A stretch of DNA of 64,000 bases, from NCBI GenBank assembly GCA_006503535.1, contig QYRS01000003.1, forward strand, positions 2,852,001 through 2,916,000. Direction: 5' to 3'. The notes beneath the pieces were generated by a model. It did no database searches, was not told the origin of the DNA, and saw only the letters and a program-made list of their open reading frames with translations. Origin of the DNA: Arthrinium phaeospermum. Its lineage: Eukaryota > Ascomycota > Sordariomycetes > Amphisphaeriales > Apiosporaceae. Every line of letters starts with the position of its first letter. Positions within the stretch are counted from its first letter, which is position 1. This document shows positions 12,720 to 25,200 of the stretch, piece by piece. A program made the position numbers and the translations under genes.

Positions 12720-14675
12720 AGCCTTTGAGCTTATCAAGTTGAGTTGATGGGAATATTCTATGGTATATTTGCATTTGCGTTGGAAGCATTTGATATGGGC
12801 TTCGTTTCTTCCTTAGATACGACGAAGCATGGCAGCCGGAGTTTTCGGGAGAATATACCTGCTACGAGATTTGACGAGATGCTATTTGATAAGGGCCAGG
12901 CTAGGGGATCTCACGGGCGTGCTTGGCTAAAACAAAAAAACAGGCAATCCCGGGGAAGGGGAGGGTAGATCTTATCGCCATAGAGCTATAGACTTGAGCG
13001 AAATTTGATGATTTTATGGTAACAAATGACTGCGTGTAGAGTGAGCACTTTGGAGGATCGACATGGTCATGAGTAGCAGCATATTGCGCAGCATGGAGCG
13101 GATTGCCATGGTTGAAACATGCAAAGCAAACAGACTCGCGCTGATTCCCTCAGCGTGAGTAATAATAACCTATTGCTGTGTAGGCGGTAGTTGTCATTCG
13201 CTGGAGTTTTGGGGGTCCTTGACCGACTTTCATTGGGCTAATGCATAGCAATTATGCTGGAACAGGAATAGGTTGGCCTGACCTGATTGATGTCTCGTGG
13301 TATGCAAGGAGAGTAGTAGGCAGCAGTAGCACATGTGCTAGGTCGACATGCTAAGGTTGGAGCCTTTCCCCTTTGCCGCAAGTAGTGCTCGAATGCCCCT
13401 AGTCTGGAGTGCGATGCAATTCAACATATTATTCTGCAATATATCGACTGTTGTGGATGGTCTTCGGGTTTATGCCCATTACTCCATAGATATCAGTACA
13501 CAGACAGACGGCCCAGGAGAAAGTCGACGTGTTGACCAGGGCCCCTCGGGAGCCATGTGCCACGATGGGGCGTGCTCTTACATCATACGTCAGTGCTGTA
13601 GGGTCTACTGCTACATAAGCTTGTTCCATTTGCCTTTGTCTTTAGGGCCCTCTTCCCACCCTTGCCGTTGATATTTTGTTCTTGGCCAAAAGGACAGGTT
13701 GAAATTTTGCCCATGTTGTGAATTTGGCATTGATGGGTGTAGCGGAAGGAATTTACTCCGGCAAGTAGAGGTTGTAGTTGTTGTAGTAGCAGCAGTAGAG
13801 GGGGCTTCTGCCTCTCATACTGTTGCAATATGTGATATGTATCCGTAGATGCAGATACCACCGTCAGGACCGAACTGGAATAGACGGCAGCAGGAAACAA
13901 GGAAGAAACACTCGAATTTGCGAGGTTAGGTAGGGGATACCCCATCCGACATTATCCACTGGCTATCCACTATGGCAGCCCGAAGAGAAGCGCAGACAAG
14001 GGATTATCCGAATTTAATTTGTTGCCCTTCGTCTTGCTTGTATGTCCTCTCCAAAACCTACCACGACTACCAGCCAGCTAGACTAGCAGAGTAGTCAGTC
14101 GTATTGGCAAAGTCGGGGACCCTTGACGAGGAGAAAAAGAGGCCGAGCAAGTTCGGGCCTTGCGTCTATCTCGTTTGCCCAAATCCTATCTCAGCCGACT
14201 TGGTCGGGGAATCGACCGTTACAGAAAGCAAGCGGCAGCCTCTTTCTTTTGTGCACACCAAAGCCAAAGCACCTAACCTAGCATAGCTCTAGCCCACTTT
14301 TTGCCTGGACTGCCCGCACCCCCCCAGCGCGACCAACATTGAGACGCCGCCCGCAGCGCGCACTTTACACTTAACTTACTTGGACTTACTCACCATTTCC
14401 ATCTCCACAAGGGCGGTCACTGCTCACTTTTGGACCCTTTGGCTTTTTGCGGTTGCCATATTCGTCGAGAACCGAGGAAGGGGACAAAAAAAAGAAGAAG
14501 AAAAAGAGGCCCTGCTATGTCCAGTAACCGACGAACCCATGAGCGCCACACCCGCGTTCCCCAACACCAACTTTCGAATCGGGCCAACAGCCAGCACCTC
14601 TGAAGACCGACACTCCTGATAGCTCGACCTGCTGCTGCTTTAGTCGGCCTGGCCTATGATCCCTTAGACGTCGCC
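12720..14675. other. Spacer and upstream region of the histidine kinase gene
   Basis: Nearly 2 kb between two same-strand genes. The left part is the UGM 3' flank. The right part (about 14.3-14.67 kb) has C-rich and A-rich tracts and probably holds the kinase promoter and leader. Small open frames have no domain signature. Confidence 0.5.
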
Positions 14676-17600
14676 ATGGACGGCGGCTCTGTGGTCGTGA
14701 TAGACGACCAGCTCGACCCGCCAGCGCGCATTCTGGAACGTCTGGGCCAGATCGCAGGCTACTCTTGGGAGTCGCCCGATTTAGTCCACTCGACATATGA
14801 CAACTGGCATGTCGCTGGCACAAGATTCGTCTCGCCCTACTCGGCAGCGACGACCCCCTCTCAATATGTCACGAGCCCTCCCACCTACGCCGGACGCTCC
14901 TCCACCAGCCCTGCTCCCCAGGACGAAGCCGCCAGCGACAAGTCGGCAGCCTCCACCCCGAACGCCTCGGGCCCCGACCTTTCCAACCTCGAAGAGCAGC
15001 CGGTAGTTGCGCGTGTTTCCTACCACGTCTTGCGGGAGGAACGAGTCTTCCACACCTGCAAGAACCTCATTGCCACGTCCGACCCGAATGGAGACCATAT
15101 CGTGAAGCCGATAGATCTGATCAGACTGCCCCCGCAGCCTAGCGATCGTGGGCCGATTGTGGTTGCTATATACGAATCACCCGGGCCGAACTACCTGTCG
15201 GAGGTGATGGACCTAGGACCTGCATACTACTATGCCAAACGAGTAGAAGACAGATGGGAAGCTGATCGGCGTGAGCACTTCAACCTGGACGAGCCTATCA
15301 GCCTGCAGCATTTCCTCGATTTTGCCATTGGCGCCACCCAGTGTTTAGAGATCCTCCACCACAGGCATGGCATGATACATGGCGAGATCCGGGGCGACAC
15401 CTTCCACTACAACATCGGGGAAAACCAAGTCAAGTTGACTGGCTTCGGCTCAGGGCTGCGGACGTTTGAGCATGGCCTCACCAGCACCGGGTGGTCTACC
15501 CTGTCTAAAGAGCTTGGGGCAAAGCACAAATTAGTGTACATCAGCCCCGAGCAGACAGGCCGCATGCCGGCTGAGCCCGATACCCGAACCGATATATACT
15601 CGATAGGGATTCTGTTCTGGCAACTTCTCACGCAACAACCGGTCTTCAATGCGCCCACGCCACTGGATATAATACAGTCTGTATTGGGCAAGCGGATACC
15701 ACTCGTGTCCACCACACGACTGGATGCGCCCGATGTTCTTGGCAGGATTATACAGAAGTGCACGGCCAAGAATATCCATGATCGTTATCACTCGGTCAGT
15801 GGCTTGCGGTTCGATTTCCAGATGGTTAAGGAGCACCTAGCCAGGGGGACAATCTTGCTTTGCGGTCTTGGAACATAGCATCGCGAGATGTCAGCTCCTT
15901 TTTTATGCTGCCTACAAACATGATTGGCCGCTCAAGGGAAAGGCAAGCCATGATTAAAGTGATCGAACGAGTGGCCCGGACCCATCAGAGCGCTGTCGGT
16001 ACCGGCAATAGATTCTCTGATGGCTCGGCCCTATCGAACGACTTTCTAGACGCTGCCGATGGCTCGAGTGAGGGTGCAAGTTCTGTTGAAGGTGGTCCGA
16101 ACCGCAGAAGTGGTTCGTTCACAAACCAAACGCTCTCCCCAGACACAAGGTTCTCGAGACCGGGTTTCGGTACTCTCTTGAATGGCAACGACGCGGTAAC
16201 AATATCGGGTGAAACTGCCTCATCGGGTCATTCATCCGGCGCCCCGAGAATAACACGAGCTTGGGAACGGCACCAGTCCGTATCGTTTGAGACGAAGAGT
16301 GCGACGGATACCTACAGCGACAGGCAAACGCGGCACAGTGGTGTTGAGAGCAACTGCTCGCTTTCCCGACAGCTTGGCTCAACCAAGTTTCGAAGGAGAG
16401 GTCATTGCGAGGTGGTAGTGATCGAGGGAGCTGGAGGTCTCGGCAAATCGACGCTCGCACAGCAAGTACTCGCAGATGCCAAAAGAAGGGGTTACTGTGC
16501 GACTTCCAAATTCGACACAGCCAGAAGAACCGCTTTTGGGCCATTACTCAAGCTGGTTTCGTCCCTCTTCAGACAAGTGTTCGTTGAAAGGAACACCGAG
16601 ACGCCACTTCACATGGCCTTGAAGGAGTATGTCCGTCCCATATGGCCAATGTTGCACAAGCTGCTTGGTCTACCAGAGCATCTATTTGGTCCTGCCGAAA
16701 CAATGGTGCAGAGGTCAGCATCTGCAGCACAAAGCCCCTCCAAGAACGAAAACATACGCACTACTATCCGGAGACGGGGTTCATCTCCTGGAAGCTCCCC
16801 CGGCGCCCAAACAAGGAGTCCACGGGTCCCATCGGCAACTTCTCAGGAATTCCTCCGCTCCGGTGCGTCCACGAAGACCATTCGTCTAATGAATACGTTC
16901 CTAGATATACTCCGGATTTTTACCACATACCATTTCATCTGCTTTGTCCTGGACGACCTGCATTATAGCGACGATGAAAGCCTAGAACTCATTACGCAGA
17001 TGATTGGGGCAAGGCTGAAGATGGTTGTCATCGTGACCTATCGGCCGGAGGAGATTACCGCCGAGAAGGTCATGAAGGTTTTACAACCATCTGACTCCGA
17101 AGAACATCCTAAAGCCAATGGCCCTCGCATCACTCGAATTGTATTGGAGCCGTTGATCGAATCTGAAATCCAGCATTATGTCGCATCAACACTGTGCAGG
17201 CCTATCCCTGAGATCGAACCATTAGCACTCGTCATCCAGGCCAAAACCCAGGGGAACCCTTTCTACATGCGCGAAATGCTTGGTGCTGCTTACCGTTCCA
17301 AGTGCATATGGTACGAATACAAGGAGAACCGCTGGCTTTATGATCTGAATAGGCTGTTCGACCAGTTCAAGAGCGAGCATGACTACGACCTTCTAGACAC
17401 TGACTTCGTGACTCGTAGACTGAGTGAGCTACCCCCAGCCTCTCGGTCATTGCTAGCCTGGGCCTCGTTGGTGGGAACCTCGTTCTCATTCCAGCTTATA
17501 TGCACACTTCTTGATCTTGATTCGAACACAGTTGACTGCATGTGCGCTGAGGGTTCGGAGCTTCACACGAGATACACCAAGGAAGAAGCGGTTGCCGGGC

Positions 17601-20600
17601 TTCAAGCGGCCATCGCAGCTTACATTATCGTTCAAGGCGAGACTGATGATCGGTTCCGATTCACTCACGACCGGTACATTCAGGCCGCTTCGTGTTTGCG
17701 CGAGTGTAACAAGAGCAACATGCATTTCCATATTGCACAGACCCTGATGAAGGAGTCGCTGTACTCTGGCATAAGGTCACGAGACAGCACCGCATCGCAT
17801 ATATGTGAAGCGCTGTCCGAAATCAAGGCCCGGGTGAAATCTCGAAAGCCATACAGGAAGTACCTCATCCAACGCGCGTCGGTCGCAGTCGAGAATGGCG
17901 CCCGGCCTACCGCTGCCAAATACTTCTCCAGCGCTATCGAGCTCTTGCAAGAAACGGATCCCTGGGATGAAACCCAAGACGATGTCGAGTACGAGGAGAC
18001 ACTGCAACTATACCTACGCGCAGCAGAGTGTTACGTTTATATGGGACAGAACACTACTGCCCATCGCTTCCTGGATACCATCTTCCACCATGCTAGAACT
18101 GCAGGGGACAAGGCGTCGGCTTGGCTCATACAATCACGAATCTCGGCCCAGAACGGCGATTCGCACACCGCGCTAAATATCCTGAAAAGTAGTCTTGAAC
18201 AGCTGCAGGTCGACTTCGATGATGGCCCGAGTGTAACCTTCGAGTCTCTCGACGCCGAGTTCATGAAGCTATCAGCTCAGGTCGCAGCTACGGACCGCAC
18301 GGCGCTCCTGAATTCGGCCAGCAGTGACCCTCAACTCGTGTCAGTTGGGGCTATACTCGCAGATGCCTGTACGGCAGCCTGGTGGAGCGACAGCCTCAGC
18401 TTTTACAACCTCACCTTGACAATGCTTCGTCTACACCTAAACCAGGGCTCATACCCGCAGTCCGCGACAGCCTTCCTATACGTGGCCACCATTGCCCTGA
18501 CACGCTTCAATATGGTGGAATTCGCGGCCGAGTTGGGCAGCCAGAGCATGGAGTTGCTGGACCGACTGAGAGATCCATTTTCGTCGGCGCGTGGTTACAT
18601 GATATACACCAACTTGGTAGCCCACGTTCGCATCCCTATCGGCGTTACTGTCAGCCAGTTGGAGCAAGCAATCGAATTTGCTGCTGCTGCCGGCGACCGG
18701 CTTTCAGTCATTCTCAGCTTCGGGTATTCTGCGCAAACCCGGCTTTCTGCCAGTGAGAATTATGCAGACCTCGAAGCCATCTGTCAATACTGCTGCGAAG
18801 AGATCTCTGGCTGGCATCTCGATACCCGAGGCGGCCCCATGCTCATATCTGTCAGGCAAACGTGTCGTGCTATGGCTGGCAAAACACAGACCACAAAGCC
18901 CCTCGAAGTAATGTCCGATCCTCAACACTCTTCCACGGGCTACAAAGACTGGCTGAGCAGTGCTGCCAGGGACGACGGCAGGTCCTTGCTGCTCTACGAG
19001 GCAAACGAGATCATTCCCATGTACCTGTACGGTCATTACGAACAGGCCTGCGAGATCGGACGAAGGTGCATTGAGAAAATCCATCTCTTATGGTCTGGCA
19101 GGAACACCCGGGTTGTACTCTTGTTCTACAGCCTTGCTCTTACTGGCCTTTTGTTCCAGAAACTTGGCGATCCCCGCAACAAGGCTGAAGACCTGCAGGG
19201 TGAAGTTCAAGAGACTATGACCCTACTGCAAGGGTACAACAAAAAGATCAAGGACTGGCAGGTAGTGTCCGATGTGAACTATCTCTCCTGGTCGAGATAC
19301 ATGGACGCTTTGATCGCCGAGCTCTCCCAAGGTCACGGAGAAGCCATGCGCTTGTACGAGACTGGATTGGACCACGCATCTGAACACAACTTTACCTTCG
19401 AGGAAGCCCTGGGGAATTTCCTGATGGCTGGCTTTTTTATTCGACAGTCTGCCCGGAGATCGGCCCGGGCTGTGTTGAGGGAATCGGTTGGCCTATGGCA
19501 GCAGTTGGGTGCTATCGGCATCGCACGCCGTATCGAGGAAGAGCACGCACTGTTACTTTACGGACCTACCCAAAACATGAGGACCGTTGAGGCTGGCGTG
19601 CAGACCGACTTTGCGGGCGACACCGCATCCGTGGCCTACCCTGAAGACGACGATGTCCAGAGATCACAGCAAGCCACCATTGCCGAGTCGAGAGAAACCC
19701 GCATGGCTGCCTGGCGGGGCTCAGTGCAACCCGAATCGGGTGTCGGGCTTCCTACACTGGACATGATTGACCTGCATGCTATCCTGATGTCTTCTCAGGT
19801 CATCTCATCCGTATTGCAGGTCGATACCTTGCTGAGAACCATGTGCGATGTCATCCTGCAGACCTGCGGCGGGTCCGCTACGCAAGCTGCTATAGTCGTG
19901 CAGGATGAGGAGGCGGAGGAAGAGGCCTGGTGTGTTGCCGCCAGCGGCGAGCCTGACAAAGGAGCTGCTGCACATATGCCTCCAAGGCCTCTGGCAGGCA
20001 CTTCTCTCGTTGCCGAGAACGTTGTGCTCTACTGCACGCGCTTCCGAGAAGCGGTGTTCATTCCAGATCTCATCAAGGATGAGAGATTCGGCAACGTGAG
20101 CGAGATGTGGCTGCAGAGGAACCCGCTTAGCAAGGCTGTCATCGCGATCCCTATCTGCCACGGTTCGAAACCCCTGCTCGGTGTCCTTTACCTCGAAGGG
20201 GAGCCTGGTGCATTCACCGATCGGAACGTGACGGTTTTGCAATTGCTTGTCAACCAGATCGGCATCAGTTATTCCAACGCGCTGTCGATGAAAGCGATAG
20301 AAAAGGTATCTGCCGAGAACGTTGGCATGGTCGAGGTCCAAAAGCAGGCTCTCGCACAAGCTCTGGAAGCCGAAACCAAGGCAAAGCATGCCGAAGCGAA
20401 AGCATTACGGAACGTCAAGATAGCCGAGGAGGCTGCCAAGGCCAAGTCAATATTCTTAGCCAACGTCTCTCACGAGCTACGCACACCACTGAACGGTGTT
20501 ATTGGCAACTCGGAGTTGCTGAGAGACAGCAATCTCAATCGGGAACAACTCGAGATGGCCGACTCTATTCGAGTCTCGGCGGACCTGCTCCTTGCCGTCA

Positions 20601-22213
20601 TCAACGACATCCTCGATTTCTCCAAGATTGAAGCGGACAAGATGAAGCTATATATTGTTGCGTTCCATCCCGAAGAGATGGTCAAGGAGGTCGTTCGAGC
20701 CGCCTCGTACAGCAACCGAGAAAAGACTTCGAAGAAGAATGTGAAGATAATCCAAGACATCAATCTCCCCCCGATGCTCATATACGGAGACCCGATCCGA
20801 CTGCACCAGGTGCTTGGCAACCTGATCTCCAACAGCCTCAAATTCACCGAAGACGGCGCTGTCACAATAGGGGCAAAAATCGATTCCGAAACGGCCGAAA
20901 ACGCGACATTGACGTTTTGGGTCCGGGACACTGGCATCGGAATTCCGCGAGAGCAGTTGATCAAATTGTTCCAGCCTTTCAGCCAGGCAGATGCCAGTAC
21001 AGCCAGGAAGTATGGTGGCAGCGGCCTGGGCCTCAGTATTTGCAAGTCTCTCATCGAAACAATGATGAAGGGGAGAATCGAGCTGGAGAGCGAGGAGAAC
21101 ATCGGCACGACGGTCTGGTTCAGCGTCACCTTCGACAAAGCAAAGCCCGAAGTCTCTGCTGGCGACGCGCAAACCATCCACATGCCCCAGATTATCGACA
21201 AACCTCAGAAGACGGCCAAAAACAGCACGAACCCACCCCCTAATCCTTTCATGGACCTGACCCGGATCCCCAAGGACGAAATACGAGTCTGCATTGCCGA
21301 AGACAACCTCATCAACCAGAGGATTGCCATCCAATATGTCCGCAAACTGGGTTATACCAAAGTGGATGCGTACGAAAACGGTCTCAAGGCGGTGGAAGGC
21401 CTGCGAGAGCAAGCCAAGTCGGGCAACCCTTACCACGTCGTTCTCATGGATGTGCAGATGCCTATTCTGGACGGCTATGAAGCCACTAAGCTTCTGCGAA
21501 GGGACGACATAGAAATCGTGAGGAAGGTGTTGGTCATTGCCATGACAGCTTCTGCAATCCAGGGCGATAGAGAGAAGTGTTTGGCTGCTGGCATGAACGA
21601 TTACCTGGCCAAACCCGTCAAGGCCGATTTGCTCAGGAGGAAACTGGATACTTATATCACCGGCCAAGTACTCCCACCAATGGCACCATCCAGAATCTCG
21701 CCCATGCCTCCGACACCGCCACTGCTAGAACCAACGGTTGCCGCAGAGCAAGGATACACTCAGCCCGCGCCCAGCCCGCCCATCATCTCCACTTCGGACA
21801 TGAACGGCTCCGCGATATCGCTGGTGCCAGCACAAACGAACCAGTTGGCTCAGCGACCCGCGCCACTTTCTAGCCAACCATCTGGAGAGAGCCGTGCCTC
21901 CGCTTCTGACTCGAGCTCCATCATCGAAACTCCCGGCTCGGCAACGCCAGTGCCAAAAGAAGTCAAGCGCCAGCCTCGGAAGTTGACCAAGAGCCGCCAC
22001 AATAGTGAGGTGTCGGAGAAGGATAAGCCAGAGAAACCGGAGAAGCCGAAGACTGTATTGAAGAAGACGCAAAGACCGAGCGTCTCATCGGTGGAGCAAC
22101 CGGCAGCTCAGGAAAAGGAGGGTCCGGTGTCTCAAGACGACGGGCGTCGTGCCAGTCTGGCGAGCTTGAGTAGTCTTGGAAGTCGAAGCTTTTTCTCAAA
22201 AGGAGGGAGCTGA
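14676..22213 (+). CDS. Group X-like hybrid histidine kinase, frame broken near 15.84 kb
   Basis: A membrane-free sensor kinase of about 2,510 residues, read in two frames (14676 to about 15845, then on to 22213). Order: a Ser/Thr-kinase-like domain; an AAA-type ATPase with Walker A GAGGLGKST at 16430 and a Walker B-like LDDLHY near 16948; a long helical TPR-like region; a GAF domain at about 19.8-20.3 kb; a coiled coil; HisKA with the phospho-acceptor His in SHELRTPL (codon 20471); HATPase with DTGIGIP and GGSGLGLSI; and a receiver domain with LMDVQMP, Asp codon 21449. A Ser/Pro/Lys-rich tail of about 170 residues follows. This architecture is that of fungal group X kinases such as fission yeast Mak2/Mak3 and Candida Chk1, linked to oxidative stress and virulence. 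The kinase-like domain has HGEIRGD (residues 235-241) for HRDLKPN and GFG for DFG, so it is probably not catalytic. No second intron explains the frame break. Confidence 0.93.
15844..15848 (+). other. Probable single-base frameshift in a G run
   Basis: The reading frame of the kinase-like domain ends at a TAG at 15877-15879, while the AAA/GAF/HK frame is open from just upstream. At the five-G run, one extra G would give LARGDNLALRSW and join both frames without loss. The segment LRSWNIASRDVSSFF immediately after it is the conserved link to the ATPase domain, so both halves belong to one protein. Confidence 0.75.
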
Positions 22214-25200
22214 ATAGCGGCATGGTGGCGGAGGGGGAAGAATAAGACAAGAGACAAGGTTTGTAGGAACTAGGTAGATGCGCATTTCTGGGGGGCTATG
22301 TTATATCACGATGTTACGAAATCTATCACGCGTTTAGAGCGATGCTAGGTTTGAGATGGGTGGTGGCCTTCCGCAAAAAATTCTGATACGGGGCTAGAAC
22401 TACTCCTTACCACCGCTACTACCGGCCGGAGAAAGAAAGGGGGAGGGGGTTTTTCTCTGGTTGATTCTGATTCTTCGGGGATAGACTGCTTGTTCCAAAG
22501 GGGGGGTTTAGCATTGCATTGTGTGTGTGCGTATGTGAAGGTTCATTGGGTGTTCCTCGGTGTTGCATTTTCGATTACTGCATGGTGATTCTTTTTGGTG
22601 CTTGTTTGACTTGGGCGAGCGAACGAACGAAGAAAGGGGGGATTCGGGGGGTAGGAGAAGAGGAGAGAGAAAGTAGGAGGGGCAGGGCTTTTCAGAGTCC
22701 GCGTGGCTACCATGTGTGTGGATGGCGAAAGAAGCTTCTTCGCCAAAGTGGAAGTGTAGAGCTGTAGATATTTACCTTACGGGCATGAATGAATATGACC
22801 ACAACAAGTATATACTTATATATACCATCAACCGATGCGGGAGAAGACAGGGCCAGCGAGGGACTGAGCTAGCTCTACAGGCAATGGCACGTCAATCAAC
22901 TTTTCGTGCTACAGTAATTGTCTATATATCTCTATATGTGTTTATGTGTGTTGTTCACTTGTGTTGTAGACCTGTTCCCACGCACACACGGTGACAAAGA
23001 GGGAGACATCGTGGCCGTCCTCGTACACTACTAACATGCCCATGTGCCAACCCAACCCAACGTACACATATTTCCCTGGTATTGCCACATTCGACATGGC
23101 TTCATCAAACACCAACGCCGAAAAAGATCCAGCATGTTCGTCACCCGGGTAAGTCCAACGACCAGCTATGCCTTTGGTGGGATACAGGCATCCCCAAGCA
23201 AGAAGACTAGGTATCGTCATGTACAATATGTGCTCAAGAAGAAGCAAACAGACCGGGTCTGGTTCCCCAAGAAGTGTTCAGTAATCATCTGATGACGGCC
23301 CGCCTCAAATATACCGGGGCACAGGTCGACTGGTCCTCTGCTGTCCACAGCTCGCCAACCTTTGCTGGTACTAGGCACCCGAAACCCACACAACGATGAA
23401 GATGGGCAGGCATGTATGCATGTAGGTAACCAAGAAGAAACGAGTAGATCCATAAGAAACTGGGCCTGGGGACGAGGCGCGCGGCACGACGTCCTACTTA
23501 AAATAGCAACCCAGCAGGCCGCCTCCGAAGCCGGACACAGGCAGTCACAGTTTGGATAGGCAATAGTGGCATCATTCAATATTGGCCTTCGTATGTCTCC
23601 CTCTCACCCTTTGCTCTCCCAAATGACGCAACTCAAAGCGGCCATGTTCCAGTAGTAGTCGCCCGGGCCTTGATCAGGTGCAGAGCCAGCCGTTCTCCGC
23701 GGCGGCCAGGTCGGCACCGCGGTATTTACATACCTGCTCTCTTCTATCCATCTCGGATGGGGATACACGGCTTTTGTCCATGACGCGCTATTGAATCCGA
23801 GGCGGGACGGGACGGTAAGCGCACGACGAGAACGCAAGCCAACCTGCTTGGGGGTGGCCCGTGTTCCACTTTGCTCTGCGGCCGACTGTGCAGCCGCGCG
23901 CAGCGGCTGGCGGGGATAAAAGCGAGGGGATGAGTTCCTTCTCCCCGATCCACGAGCCTGGTCGGCTTGTCTACACAAAGAGACTGGAGTTCATCATCCG
24001 GCCCAAGGTTGCCAAGGCGAGTCATCAGCTGTCCCGTAACAATAAAACACAACCGCTGTGGTTAGCAGGAGAGTGCATGCATATATGCCATGCATGTTTC
24101 GAACAACTCATTGAAGCGGACGGGTATATCGCCCAGTGACAATGTCCGACTCGGCGAGTGGCTGCCGGCAGTCAAGCAGTCCATTTCGTCATGATACACC
24201 GACAAGTATGCGGGAAGAACCATAACGGACCGGGGGGCTCCTGGATGAGCATGAGCTGAAGCGCCAGAAGCAGCCACGAGGCTGATCATATATTCCCATG
24301 CCACTGCAGTTTGACCAACGGGGGTCAGCGCCACGCGACCGGATCGGGTGTGGCTTGCTCGTGTCAGATCAAGAGTTCGCACCAGACCTTAAGATCAGCA
24401 TGGGGGCGAAGATATTGATGTCTTCCCTTTGTCGCCTTATCCTTCTTCACTTGCAGGTGAAGCTGCACGCCGACATTAATCAGGGATGCGACTTCGGGCT
24501 AAGAGCCGCAAAAGAGTCTTGCGACGGCTCCAAGTTAGCTCATGGCCGGATGAGGAGTTTGATCTAGGACGCCCTGGCAGGGCAAGTAAGTAAGTAAGAA
24601 TCAAAAGACACTTCGAAGTCGACCAGGAAGGGGTTTCATTATGGCAGCGTGGGCGGCGCTTATCAAAAAGAAGCAACCCTGGGCTGGCTGGGGCTTGGGG
24701 CCACATGGGGAACGTATCCGAGGGAGCTACCTGCTAGGGAAGAGGGAAGGGGCAGCAACCTTACAGTAGGGTAGTGGAAAGCCTAATGGGAATAACCAGC
24801 TGCGGTTAGTTGGCGCTCCTGTCGTCTGGTGTACTACTAGGTATGGATTCAGCTTTCATCTGAAAGAACCGCCCAAAGCCGGAAGCGAGCCGAGCAGTCA
24901 CTTTCTTGGCTCGTCTACCGGTTATAACGCTTGCTGTACGTCTGATTGGCTGCCACGGGTGCAGTTAGCGGACTGTCTGAAACGACCATCTCACCATCCA
25001 CGTCCCTACTACAGCAACCTACATACAGCACGCACTACCACCGCATCTAATCTGCGATGCGAGGTAAGCAATGAAGAAAAAGAAGCCGCTGGAAGAGAAA
25101 AGAGAGCGGTTCGATGGCGTGTGGGACTGGCCGATTGCCAATATGATCGACCTTCTTGCTTTAGTGCTACCCACCACCGAGGGCTGTTATCGGACGAGTC

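Noticed and set aside
15786..15849. Mini-intron to explain the histidine-kinase frame break
   Set aside because: Candidate GT...AG pairs would be only 22-27 nt, too short to splice, and one would remove conserved kinase-domain residues.
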